64,000 bases of DNA, taken from the NCBI GenBank assembly GCA_963784425.1, contig CAWARM010000011.1, forward strand, positions 806,001 through 870,000, in the 5' to 3' direction. The notes beneath the pieces are model-generated. The model saw only the letters and a program-made list of their open reading frames with translations, searched no databases and was not told where the DNA came from. The stretch's first letter is position 1. Each line of letters starts with the position of its first letter. This document shows positions 43,224-51,305 of this stretch, one piece after another. This DNA comes from SHZL01 sp963784425 (lineage in GTDB: Bacteria > Pseudomonadota > Gammaproteobacteria > Xanthomonadales > SZUA-36). The translations under genes and the position numbers were made by a program.

Positions 43224-44149
43224 GCGATCTTCTCCGCGATCCGCATGACAGCACTGCGAGCCCGGGGATTGATGGCGAGTTCAGCTGGAGAAGGTTTAAC
43301 GGCCTTGCCGATTGTCCGCAATGATGGCGTTGCGTCCGGATGTTCCGGAATATTGCGGCGGACCCGGCCTGGTCGTGCGGCTTCTCGTATTGTCCGCTTG
43401 ACCAGGCGGTCCTCCAAGGAGTGAAAACTGATTACCACCAGTCTTCCTCCAGGGCGCAACCCATTTATCGCGGCCTCAAGCCCCAGGGGCAAATCAGCCA
43501 GTTCGTTATTTATTTTTATGCGGATTGCCTGAAAACACCGTGTAGCCGGATGCTTTTTTGGTTCACGACGGCCGATCGTATCTTCGATCAACCTGGCCAA
43601 TTGGCCGGTGGTTTCCAGCCGTCGTTGCTGCCGGGCCATAACGATGCTCCTGGCAATCCTGCGCGCATGGCGCTCCTCTCCGAACTCCCAAAACACTCGG
43701 GCTAATTCCCGTTCAGGCGCTTGAGCTATCCATTCTGCCGCCGTCACGCCCTGTAATGGGTTCATACGCATATCCAGCGGCCCATCTCCCATGAAGGAGA
43801 ATCCCCGCTCCGGATTGTCCAGTTGGGGGGAAGAGACACCGAGATCCAGCAGGATCCCGTCCAGACCTCCCTTCATTCCCCAATCCCGGACAAAGCGTTC
43901 CATCTCCGCATAATTTCCCTGGACTATGGAGAAACGGGGATCATCCCCCAGCTTCTCAATTCCGGCCGCAACTGCTTCCGGATCCTTGTCCAGGGCCATC
44001 AGGCGGCCCTGCCCGGACAGCCGGCTTAAAATTGCCTGGCTATGTCCGCCCCTGCCAAAAGTGCCATCGAGATATTTCCCGTCTTCGCGAATGTCGAGCC
44101 CTGCCAACACTTCATCCAATAAAACCGGCTGGTGTTGATAATTGCCCAT
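43220..44149 (-). CDS. rsmH: 16S rRNA m4C1402 methyltransferase RsmH (MraW)
   Basis: 309-residue SAM-dependent enzyme. Seen: N-terminal HQPVLLDEVLAGL, the SAM site DGTFGRGGHSQAIL, LDLGVSSPQLDNPERGFSF and FQAIRIKINNEL. Second gene of the dcw operon; the stop overlaps ftsL by ATGA. Confidence 0.96.
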   Translation of the reverse strand: MGNYQHQPVLLDEVLAGLDIREDGKYLDGTFGRGGHSQAILSRLSGQGRLMALDKDPEAVAAGIEKLGDDPRFSIVQGNYAEMERFVRDWGMKGGLDGILLDLGVSSPQLDNPERGFSFMGDGPLDMRMNPLQGVTAAEWIAQAPERELARVFWEFGEERHARRIARSIVMARQQRRLETTGQLARLIEDTIGRREPKKHPATRCFQAIRIKINNELADLPLGLEAAINGLRPGGRLVVISFHSLEDRLVKRTIREAARPGRVRRNIPEHPDATPSLRTIGKAVKPSPAELAINPRARSAVMRIAEKIA

Positions 44150-44192
44150 TTATCCCGAAAAGCACCTCTGCTAAAGCACCCGCTTGTCCTAC

Positions 44193-44645
44193 TCAAAGCA
44201 CCAGGCGGGACATCTCTTCCGACGCAGCCACGTTCATGCTGCGTTCTTCTTCTGCACGTTTCTGATTAAGGATCGCTTCGTTCCAGAGTTCGAAGCGGCT
44301 GCTCATCCCCATCATTACCACGCGTTTCTCCAACCCCGCGACCTGTCTCAAGGTCAGCGGTAACTGAATTCTTCCACTACCATCCAACTCAAGTGCCGTG
44401 GCACTGCCCACCAGCCTGCGCTGCAGGCTCCGGTGGCCAGGATTAAAGGTGCTGAGGCGCGTCACTTCGTCCCGCACCCGCTCCCATTCATTCTCCGGGT
44501 AGAGCCACAGGGCACCGGTATCAAATGCACTGTAGGTGAGTACCATGCGGCCACTGCACTGCTCCTGGATCGAATCCCGGTAACGGACTGGAATGGCCAG
44601 GCGGCCTTTCCCATCCAGATTGATTGCAGTCTCACCAAAAAACAC
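44193..44645 (-). CDS. mraZ: Transcriptional regulator MraZ
   Basis: 150-residue protein with two AbrB-type double-psi motifs (about 5-50 and 78-122), including NLDGKGRLAIPVRYR and LDGSGRIQLPLTLR. It binds repeats upstream of its own gene and represses the dcw operon. A 43-bp gap to rsmH. First gene of the operon here. Confidence 0.95.
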   Translation of the reverse strand: MFFGETAINLDGKGRLAIPVRYRDSIQEQCSGRMVLTYSAFDTGALWLYPENEWERVRDEVTRLSTFNPGHRSLQRRLVGSATALELDGSGRIQLPLTLRQVAGLEKRVVMMGMSSRFELWNEAILNQKRAEEERSMNVAASEEMSRLVL

Positions 44646-44661
44646 TTTTACCTACCCCTGA

Positions 44662-44686
44662 CTACACTAATTGCCACTTTTTCCCA
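44662..44686 (-). promoter_or_regulatory. MraZ-binding repeats of the dcw promoter
   Basis: On the minus strand TGGGA, TGGCA and TGTAG occur at exact 10-bp intervals (44686-44682, 44676-44672, 44666-44662), 17-41 bp before the mraZ start. Known MraZ boxes are TGGGN repeats with 5-bp spacers, so the pattern fits well for the first two and weakly for the third. Confidence 0.6.
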
Positions 44687-44848
44687 CTAATATGCACGAT
44701 AGTGGCTAAATGAGCTAATGTCAAGCAGGACAAACACTTGGAGATGCCGCACAGTTGATTACATCAGTTTGGCGTGGCCTCGCCGGGGCAGGATTATGAC
44801 GAGTCGGTGATTTTTGCCTTCGATTCACCCGGTGCGGGTGAGTTGCCT

Positions 44849-44941
44849 GGCTCCCTGCTACGCCGTCCCTTCGGGCTTCCCTCGCGCCATCCACAGTGGA
44901 CGGGACGGGAGATGCTGCACTTGAGTCCCGCTGAACCGGTC
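44849..44941. repeat. 93-bp inverted repeat, left arm
   Basis: Pairs with 45448-45540. The innermost 43 bases match with about three differences (core ACTTGAGTCCCGCTGAACCG); the outer half (with CCCTTCGGGCTTCCCT) matches less well, with about 10-12 differences. Confidence 0.75.
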
Positions 44942-45012
44942 ACTGCGTGACTACCCGCAAAAACCGGCTTCCCCGGGGGTCGGCCTCACTCACATCCGTG
45001 TATCGGGCGGCC

Positions 45013-45037
45013 TCGAATGGACTTCCTGTCCATTCGA
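45013..45037. repeat. Perfect palindrome with TTCCT loop
   Basis: TCGAATGGAC, TTCCT, GTCCATTCGA: a 10-bp perfect stem. Two sister palindromes with the same style lie at 45188-45210 and 45247-45261. Confidence 0.8.
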
Positions 45038-45187
45038 CCCCCGGTCCAGCCCATTTTTGCGGCGGTTCGCGAACTGGACTCAAGCACAGCATCTCCCGTC
45101 CCTGAGAGCTTCCTCGTAACACCCGGCGGCGGGTATCGAGCTGGCTCCCATTAAGCGAGCCGCCGAGCGCAGCGGATGTCCAGGGGG

Positions 45188-45210
45188 CAAATGGACAGGA
45201 CGTCCATTTG
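45188..45210. repeat. Perfect palindrome with AGGAC loop
   Basis: CAAATGGAC, AGGAC, GTCCATTTG: a 9-bp stem. It directly precedes the 54-bp dispersed repeat. Confidence 0.8.
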
Positions 45211-45264
45211 AGGCCGCTCCCGGCCATCCCTGGCCTTCGCGGCACCTGTACTTCCTGTACATTG
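45211..45264. repeat. 54-bp dispersed repeat, copy 2
   Basis: Reverse complement of 15989-16042 with about five differences. It contains the third palindrome, TGTAC-TTCCT-GTACA (45247-45261). Confidence 0.7.
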
Positions 45265-45385
45265 GCCGCCCACGGCACGACTGCAGGGATGCAGGAGGTA
45301 GGGCAATGCAGGAGCAATTGCCGAGGATGCCGTGTGAGGCCGACCCCTGAAGACAGCTGTTGCGTGAGGGACGCCCCGCCTGCGG

Positions 45386-45425
45386 GGCCGGTGAAGCAGG
45401 GAGTCGGGGCGATGGCCGACGCCGG
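45386..45425. repeat. 40-bp direct repeat, copy 1
   Basis: Identical to 45521-45560; begins GGCCGGTGAAGCAGGGAGTC. Confidence 0.85.
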
Positions 45426-45447
45426 GCGGTCAGGGAACTGACCTAGA

Positions 45448-45540
45448 GACCGGTTCAGCGGGACTCAAGTGCAGTAGCTCCCGTCCCGTCTGGCGCTAAT
45501 CGGGAGAGGGAAGCCCGAAGGGCCGGTGAAGCAGGGAGTC
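45448..45540. repeat. 93-bp inverted repeat, right arm
   Basis: Partner of 44849-44941. Together the arms enclose about 506 bp. Confidence 0.75.
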
Positions 45541-45560
45541 GGGGCGATGGCCGACGCCGG
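45521..45560. repeat. 40-bp direct repeat, copy 2
   Basis: Second copy of 45386-45425. It overlaps the outer end of the right inverted-repeat arm. Confidence 0.85.
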
Positions 45561-45636
45561 CTTGTGCCGGGACCCAAATCAATCATCCGCCGTCCCCGCA
45601 CGGGAAGCCAATGGGATATGGAGGGGAATGGAGTGG

Positions 45637-45998
45637 GAGTCGGCCGATAAGCCGGGTTCTGTCGTGGGCAATCATTCATCTGGGACTGCCGTCACCGGCA
45701 GCCTCAAGCAACCTACCCGAAAGCGCCGCGGGCAACGGCATTGCTTTCCTATTTGGTCTTGCTCCAGGTGGGGTTTACCTAGCCGCAGAATGTTGCCACC
45801 TGCGCGGTGCGCTCTTACCGCACCATTTCACCCTTACCGGTCAAAACCTGGCGGCTTCGACTGGCGGTATACTTTCTGTTGCACTTTCCGTGGGCTCACG
45901 CCCCCCAGGGGTTACCTGGCACCTTGCCCTGTGGAGCCCGGACTTTCCTCTCCGCTGCAGCGTTTCCGCTGCCACGGAGCGATTGCCTGGCCGACTCC
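45637..45998 (-). ncRNA. rnpB: RNase P RNA (class A)
   Basis: Catalytic RNA that trims tRNA 5' leaders. On the minus strand: the P1 stem is formed by GAGTCGGCC (45997-45989) and GGCCGACTC (45645-45637); the universal GGAAAGTCCGGGCTCC block (CR-I) lies at about 45940-45955; the CAGGGCAAGGTG...GTAACCCC segments, GTAAGGGTGAAA, and the 3' ACAGAACCCGGCTTATC block all appear in order. Length about 362 nt is normal. It sits between rsmI and mraZ, as in Pseudomonas and relatives. Confidence 0.96.
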
Positions 45999-46048
45999 CG
46001 CGGCTATTGTCTCGCAGCAGCCTCGCGATTGATAGTTAAAGAGGCTCC

Positions 46049-46900
46049 TTAAGCTTCATCCAGGTCAGACAGCTTTTGATAGAGCTCTCTTCGGTCGACA
46101 CCGCATAACCGTGCCGCAACGCGGGCCGCCTGGCTGCCCGACAGATATTCCTGCAGAGCATGGCCCAGCTCGATGGCCCGCGGCATTTGCTCATCCTGGT
46201 CTGGTTCAACTCCTGCAAGCAGGATGACAAACTCACCTTTTTGCTGCATCGGGTCGCCGCCGAGCACCTGCTGCAGATGGCCCAGTTCGCCTCTAAGAGT
46301 TGTCTCAAACCGCTTGGTCAATTCCCGGCAAATTACGGCAGGCCGCTGCACCCCGAAAACTTGCGCCATGTCTTTCACGCTGGCAAGCACCCGGTGGCTG
46401 GATTCAAAAAACACCAGGGTGCGTGACTCTGAGCGCAGGCGCTCCAGGCAGGCGGTGCGGGCGGCCTGACGGGCGGGCAGAAACCCCTCGAAAACGAAAC
46501 GATCGGTGGCCAGACCGGCTATGGAAAGTGCGGCCGTAATTGCGCTGGGACCAGGAATCGCCCTGATGGGGACGTTTGCAGCGATGGCCAGGTTCAAAAG
46601 GCGGTAACCCGGATCGGACAACAAGGGGGTTCCGGCATCCGAGACCAGGGCCACTGACTCCCCCGCACACAATCGCTTAACCAGTTGCGGCCCCACCGCA
46701 GACTCGTTGTGTTCGTGCAAAATCACCAGGGGTGTTTTGATGCCGAAGTGATCGAACAACACCCGCGTGTGCCGGGTGTCTTCAGCAGCGACCACGCTGA
46801 CATTGGAAAGGATATTAACTGCCCGGTAGGTCATGTCGTCCAGGTTGCCAATGGGAGTGGCAACCACGTAGAGTTCTGCTGTCGGCTTGTCGTTGTTCAT
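46049..46900 (-). CDS. rsmI: 16S rRNA 2'-O-methyltransferase RsmI
   Basis: 283-residue SAM-dependent methylase for C1402, the same nucleotide that RsmH modifies. Seen: LYVVATPIGNLDDMTYRA, AEDTRHTRVL, VSDAGTPLLSDPGYRL, and FYEGFLPAR-like VFEGFLPARQAAR. The start MNNDKPTAEL at 46900 is preferred over an in-frame ATG at 46987, because the intervening bases are a tandem repeat. It is divergent from lpoA and lies 50 bp upstream of rnpB. Confidence 0.95.
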   Translation of the reverse strand: MNNDKPTAELYVVATPIGNLDDMTYRAVNILSNVSVVAAEDTRHTRVLFDHFGIKTPLVILHEHNESAVGPQLVKRLCAGESVALVSDAGTPLLSDPGYRLLNLAIAANVPIRAIPGPSAITAALSIAGLATDRFVFEGFLPARQAARTACLERLRSESRTLVFFESSHRVLASVKDMAQVFGVQRPAVICRELTKRFETTLRGELGHLQQVLGGDPMQQKGEFVILLAGVEPDQDEQMPRAIELGHALQEYLSGSQAARVAARLCGVDRRELYQKLSDLDEA

Positions 46901-46929
46901 GCCTGTTCCCGTTCTGATAAGGCTGGCTT

Positions 46930-46990
46930 CCGGCCAATCCCCCTGCCGGAAATTCCCTTTCCGGAAAATCCCCTTCCGGAAATTCAATAT
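46930..46990. repeat. Four tandem 15-16-bp units upstream of rsmI
   Basis: Units begin CCGG and run CCGGAAATTCCCTTT, CCGGAAAATCCCCTT, CCGGAAATTCAATAT, after a more diverged 16-base first unit. They lie 30-90 bp before the rsmI start, in the rsmI-lpoA divergent spacer. Confidence 0.75.
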
Positions 46991-47070
46991 GAATCATCGG
47001 CATTATGAATCATCAGGGTGCCTGCTGAGGTATCATTTCGTTTTGGATATGAACCGGACCATAACCTGCA

Positions 47071-49010
47071 ATGCTTTATCGGCCTGACTCTAACCGCTCC
47101 CGGGCAATGCGCTGCGCCATCCTGGCCCTGTGCCTGGCCCTCGTGCATGCCTGCGCCGGAACCCCACCGGCTCCCATAGCCGCGGAGAAACCGGAACCCA
47201 GCCCGGAGCAGGCATTCGCACAAGGCAACTATGCACAGGCGGCCCGCCTGTGGCAGCAACAGTCGGCAAGCGCCAGCGGATCAACAGCAAGCGGCCTGCG
47301 GGTGCGCGCGGCGGATGCCTGGATGCTTGGCGACAATCTCGCCCGGGCGGAGGATACCCTTCGCGGGGTAGACAAGTCTGAACTGTCCGGTGCGGACACC
47401 ACTCGCCTGAACCTGGTTCTGGCAGACATCGCCTTGCACAAAGGCCAACCGGGTGAAGCGGAAATGCTTTTACGGCAAGCGCAAACCGGTCTGCCCAAAT
47501 CCTCACAACAGCGATTTGACCAACTGTACAAGAGCACGCAACTGATGCTTGCCCAACCGGGTTCGCACGATATTTCGCACGCCCTGGCAGTGATCAATGC
47601 CAGCACGAGCTACCAGCCCCAAGAGGGCCTGCAGTTTCTGCACTCGTTGCAGGATATTCCGTCGAGTGAATTGTCGATCAATCCTGGCGGCGACCAGGCT
47701 ACAGCCGGATGGCTGGACCTTGCCCTGGTGATTCGGCAAAACCTGGTGCACGCTGACTCCGTGCAACAAAACATTGAAGCCTGGAAAAGCCGCTATCCGG
47801 ATCATGTCATGACAACAGAGAGTGCACTGGACTTGTGGTTACTCTATCGACAGGAATTTACCAGCCCGCAAAAAGTTGCGGTGCTGCTTCCCAGTCAGGG
47901 ACCTTTGCAAGCAGCAGCCGAGGCAATACGCGATGGCATCATGAGTGCTTACATGGAAAGTCCCGGTGGTGCGGAACTCGTGTTCCTCGATACAGGAGAA
48001 GCTGGAGAGCTTATTGATTCTGCATACTTGAAAGCCAGGGATGAAGGCGTGGACTGGATCATTGGCCCCTTGCAAAAGCCCGAGATCGAAGCCTTGCTCA
48101 AGCTCGCTGGCCTGGCCACACCGGTATTGGCGCTGAATGACTTGCCAGCCAATTTTACTGCGCCTCCGGGTCTGGAAGGGCACATCCAGGCAATTTCCCT
48201 TTCCCAGGATGAAGAGGCACGAGCGGTTGCCCGCGAAGCCATTAATGAAGGCTTTCACAGCGCTATGGTTCTTGCGCCGGAAACAGAATGGGGTGCGCGC
48301 ATGACGCAGGACTTCACAGACGAATTCCTACAGGAAAACCGGCAAATCGTGGCATCAGCCACCTACCTGGAGAGCGAGAATGACCACTCGCCAGCCCTGG
48401 AGCATTTGCTTGAAATTGATGAAAGCAGAGCACGTAAGTTGCAAGTGGAAAACGCCTTGCAGATGAAAGTTGAATTCGCACCGGTGCGCAGGGACGACGC
48501 GGATGTTTTGTTCCTTGTTGCGAGCAGCAGCCAGGGCCGGTCGATTCGTCCCCAGCTTCGATTTCTCGATGCCGGTGATATCCCGGCGTATGCAACTGGC
48601 CGGATTTTCACCGGGAAGGCTGATCCCGCCGGAGATCAGGATCTCAACGGAATTCGATTCCCCATTACGCCGCTGCAGCTCACCAGGATTCCACTGGGCC
48701 TGCCCCGGATTTTGTCAGTTTGCGGGCAGGTGTTTTTACATCCCTGTATGCCCTTGGACTGGATGCATGGACCATGTTGCCCTGGCTGGACATGATGAGA
48801 CGTGACCCCGATTTCCGTTTTCCCGGTGCTTCGGGTATTTATCGCTCCGGATCCGCTGGTGAGTTGTATCGCGAGCCTGCTTTTGCCCTGTTCATCCGGG
48901 GCGTCCCGGTGCCGCTTAATCCCGCAACGGCGAGCGCAGACACTGGTGATAATTATGGACCAGCGCCAGGGGATGGACCAGTGCCAGGGGATGGACCAGT
49001 GCCAGAGTGA
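47071..49010 (+). CDS. lpoA: Penicillin-binding protein activator LpoA (frame break near 48660-48705)
   Basis: Outer-membrane lipoprotein that stimulates PBP1A. Seen: a signal peptide with a LVHAC lipobox, an N-terminal TPR-like domain (to about residue 245), and a periplasmic-binding-protein-like domain from KVAVLLPSQGPLQAAAEAIRDG onward. As written the frame ends at 48795 with a false tail. One base over, FVSLRAGVFTSLYALGLDAW continues to LFIRGVPVPLNPA, the expected family C-terminus, ending at 49010. The tail then carries GDGPVP hexapeptides from an 18-bp repeat. An in-frame ATG at 47107 is an alternative start. It overlaps the yraN GTG (GTGA). Confidence 0.85.
48955..49008 (+). repeat. 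Three tandem 18-bp units across the lpoA-yraN junction
   Basis: ATGGACCAGCGCCAGGGG, ATGGACCAGTGCCAGGGG and ATGGACCAGTGCCAGAGT follow each other, with a degenerate fourth unit inside yraN. In the lpoA frame they encode repeated GDGPVP. The last unit provides both the lpoA stop and the yraN GTG start. Confidence 0.85.
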
Positions 49011-49369
49011 CCAATGCCAGGGCTGTCGGTGGCCAGTGGGAACGCCATGCCGAAGCCTACCTGCAACGCTGCGGCTTGAAGTCGGTTGCGCGCAATTTCA
49101 ATTGCCGCGTGGGCGAAATCGACCTGGTCATGGAAGACGGGGAGTGCCTGGTATTCATGGAAATTCGTTACCGTGAAAGCAGTCGCTTCGGCAGCGGTGC
49201 AGAAACAGTAACCAGGGCCAAACAGCGCCGCATCATACGCGCGGCACAGAAGTACTTGCAGCTTCACCGTAACCGTGCCACGCAACCGTGCCGGTTCGAT
49301 GTAATCTCGCTGGGAAATGAGCAGGGTAAATTGACGGTAGAGTGGATCCGCAACGCTTTCACCTGCTGA
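49007..49369 (+). CDS. yraN: YraN-family putative endonuclease (UPF0102)
   Basis: 120 residues. Seen: GQWERHAEAYLQRCGLKSVARNFNCR with GEIDLVMEDGECLVFMEIRYR, a restriction-endonuclease-like fold with E-x-D-L and E-x-(V/R) positions; the usual EVKxR is EIRYR here. Function is not settled in the family. The start is GTG at 49007, coupled to lpoA as in many Gammaproteobacteria. The end overlaps convergent thiL by 11 bp. Confidence 0.88.
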   Translation: MTNARAVGGQWERHAEAYLQRCGLKSVARNFNCRVGEIDLVMEDGECLVFMEIRYRESSRFGSGAETVTRAKQRRIIRAAQKYLQLHRNRATQPCRFDVISLGNEQGKLTVEWIRNAFTC

Positions 49370-50321
49370 AATGATCATAGCCCAATCGGGTGGGCACAAA
49401 CTCCGTTCCATCTGCCCGGTGTAAGTGCAAGCGGTTGCCTTCCGTTATCCTGCCGATGACCGTCAGGCCTACGCCTCCGGCCTCGGCCAAAGCAGGTAGC
49501 TGCGCCTCCAAAGCCGCGGGCAAGGTGAAACACAATTCATAATCATCCCCTGCGCCGAGTTGCAGGTTCCAACGCTGCTGCAGATCCAGCTTGCTCAAGG
49601 CTTCCGGGCAAGGCAGGCAATCCAGCGACAGCTCCGCGCCAACGTGCGAAGCAGACAGAATATGTCCGAGATCGGCAGCCAGCCCGTCCGAGATGTCGAT
49701 ACAGGCAGTTGCCTTACCCAGCAAGGCATGGCCCAGGGCAAGACGAGGTTGAGGACGTGTGAGCGCTCGCCACGCCGACGGATCAACCACGGCTTTCCGC
49801 TGAAACTGGATCAAGCCAAGGCCAGCCAAACCGGTGGTCCCGGATAGTACTATCAGATCACCAGGCCTGGCTCCGCTGCGTAACAGCGCCCGGCCGCAGT
49901 CCACCACGCCCAGTGCCGTAATGGTAATGCTCAGTGGACCCGAGGTGGTGTCGCCGCCCGCAAGATAGACTGCACTGGGTGTAGCCAGGTGCTCAAGGCC
50001 TTGTGCGAACCTGTCCAGCCATTCCCTGCCTGCATCCGGAATGGTCATGGCGAGAAAAAAACATACCGGTTGCCCCCCCATGGCAGCAATGTCGCTGAGA
50101 TTTACCGCCAGCGCCTTGTAGCCAATGTCGAAAGGGGCCGACTGATGTGGAAAATGTACGCCATCCACCAGGGTATCGGTAGTAACCAGCAACTGCCGTC
50201 CAGGTTCCACTGAAAGCACCGCCGCGTCATCACCGATGCCCACCGAACCCGGCTTCTGCAGGCCAGCGGTCCCGGCATTCACAATTCCCTGCAAGCGGTC
50301 AATCAGCTCAAATTCACTCAT
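49359..50321 (-). CDS. thiL: Thiamine-monophosphate kinase
   Basis: 320-residue PurM-like kinase for the last step of thiamine pyrophosphate synthesis. Seen: GIGDDAAVLSV, TTDTLVDGVHF, NLSDIAAMGGQPVCFFLA, GGDTTSGPL and DISDGLAADLGHIL. The start MSEFELIDRL at 50321. Together with the ThiE-like gene at 23230 it points to thiamine metabolism in this cell. Downstream of nusB in the rib operon. Confidence 0.95.
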   Translation of the reverse strand: MSEFELIDRLQGIVNAGTAGLQKPGSVGIGDDAAVLSVEPGRQLLVTTDTLVDGVHFPHQSAPFDIGYKALAVNLSDIAAMGGQPVCFFLAMTIPDAGREWLDRFAQGLEHLATPSAVYLAGGDTTSGPLSITITALGVVDCGRALLRSGARPGDLIVLSGTTGLAGLGLIQFQRKAVVDPSAWRALTRPQPRLALGHALLGKATACIDISDGLAADLGHILSASHVGAELSLDCLPCPEALSKLDLQQRWNLQLGAGDDYELCFTLPAALEAQLPALAEAGGVGLTVIGRITEGNRLHLHRADGTEFVPTRLGYDHFSR

Positions 50322-50355
50322 GGCTTGGCAATACCAGGTGCATGAAGGACTCGAG

Positions 50356-50826
50356 TCAGGCGGTCTCAGCCGGCCGCCAGGACCTGGCCGCTTTGTCCAG
50401 CACACCGTTGATAAATGCATGGCCTTGTTCAGCCCCGAAACGATGTGCAAGGTCTATGCATTCATCCAGCACAACACGAAACGGAGTGTCAGGACAATTG
50501 AGTAATTCCCAGGCTCCGAGGCGCAGCACTGCCTGCTCCATGATGTCCACCTGCACCATGGGCCGGTCGAGGAAAGGCTGTAACCGTGCGTCAAGTTCAG
50601 CCTGGCTGCCAATTACGCCCTGCAGCAGGCTTGCAAAGAATTCCTCATCCACCATGCTCAAGTCCTGTGCCAGGCGGAACTGGCGCAGGATTTCATCAGC
50701 ATCCTGCCGGGTAATCTGCCACTGGTACAAAGCCTGCAACGCCCTGCGGCGGGCTCGTTGGCGCCTCTCGTGGCCTCCCGTGTGGACCGGCGCTTTCTGC
50801 CCCGCAACGGGAATACCGGAATTCAT
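50356..50826 (-). CDS. nusB: Transcription antitermination factor NusB
   Basis: 156 residues, all-helical NusB fold: RRRALQALYQWQITRQDADEIL, the central AELDARLQPFLDRPM, and LRLGAWELLNCPDTPFRVVLDECI with HRFGAEQGHAFINGVLDK. The N-terminus has about 20 extra residues. Acts in rRNA antitermination with NusE. ATGA overlap with ribH at 50823-50826. Confidence 0.95.
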   Translation of the reverse strand: MNSGIPVAGQKAPVHTGGHERRQRARRRALQALYQWQITRQDADEILRQFRLAQDLSMVDEEFFASLLQGVIGSQAELDARLQPFLDRPMVQVDIMEQAVLRLGAWELLNCPDTPFRVVLDECIDLAHRFGAEQGHAFINGVLDKAARSWRPAETA

Positions 50827-51305
50827 TTCCTTTCTGCCTGCCCGAGTTCTTGCGCCAGGCCTTGCAGGGCTTCAACCATATCAAGCGCCGCAATTGCTAC
50901 ATCAAATCCCTTGTTTCCCGCATCCTTCCCCGCCCGTTCCAGTGCCTGCTCGATGGTGTCCGTGGTCAACACCCCGAACATCACGGGAATTCCATGATCC
51001 AGGGCAACGCGGCCCAGGCCGGCGGCGCACTCCCCGGCAACGTAGTCAAAATGTGGGGTGCCACCGCGGATCACTGCACCGAGCGCAATGATGGCATTGA
51101 ACTGGCCGGAGCGGGCCATGTGCTCGGCAGCCAGGGGCAATTCAAACGCTCCGGGAACCCAAACCAGCGTCAGGTCCGCCCCGGATAGCCCGCGTCGGGA
51201 CAAAGCCTCACGCGCCCCGGCAAGCAGTTGATCAACAATGAATTGATTGAACCGGCTGGCGACCAGTCCAACACGAAGTGCAGCGCGTGCTTCTTTCCCG
51301 CTCAT
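50823..51305 (-). CDS. ribH: 6,7-dimethyl-8-ribityllumazine synthase
   Basis: 160 residues. Seen: VASRFNQFIVDQLL, VPGAFELPLAAEHMA, ALGAVIRGGTPHFDYV with the catalytic-type His, and FGVLTTDTIEQALERAG. Penultimate step of riboflavin synthesis. Overlaps ribBA by ATGA (51302-51305). Confidence 0.97.
   Translation of the reverse strand: MSGKEARAALRVGLVASRFNQFIVDQLLAGAREALSRRGLSGADLTLVWVPGAFELPLAAEHMARSGQFNAIIALGAVIRGGTPHFDYVAGECAAGLGRVALDHGIPVMFGVLTTDTIEQALERAGKDAGNKGFDVAIAALDMVEALQGLAQELGQAERK

Larger units (their letters stand above)
44700..45636. other. Gene-free composite repeat region between mraZ and rnpB
   Basis: About 940 bp with no credible gene. It holds a pair of 93-bp inverted repeats, three palindromes with GGAC or GTAC cores, a 40-bp direct repeat and a 54-bp dispersed repeat (listed separately). 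A 125-codon open frame on the minus strand runs through these repeats and is rejected as a gene. Confidence 0.75.

Noticed and set aside
44940..45317. 125-codon open frame on the minus strand in the mraZ-rnpB spacer
   Set aside because: It runs through palindromes, the inverted-repeat arm and the dispersed repeat, has no domain-like pattern and no ribosome site; best explained as GC-rich repeat sequence.
45526..46052. Long open frames on the + strand opposite rnpB
   Set aside because: They cover RNase P RNA on the other strand; the RNA motifs are unambiguous.
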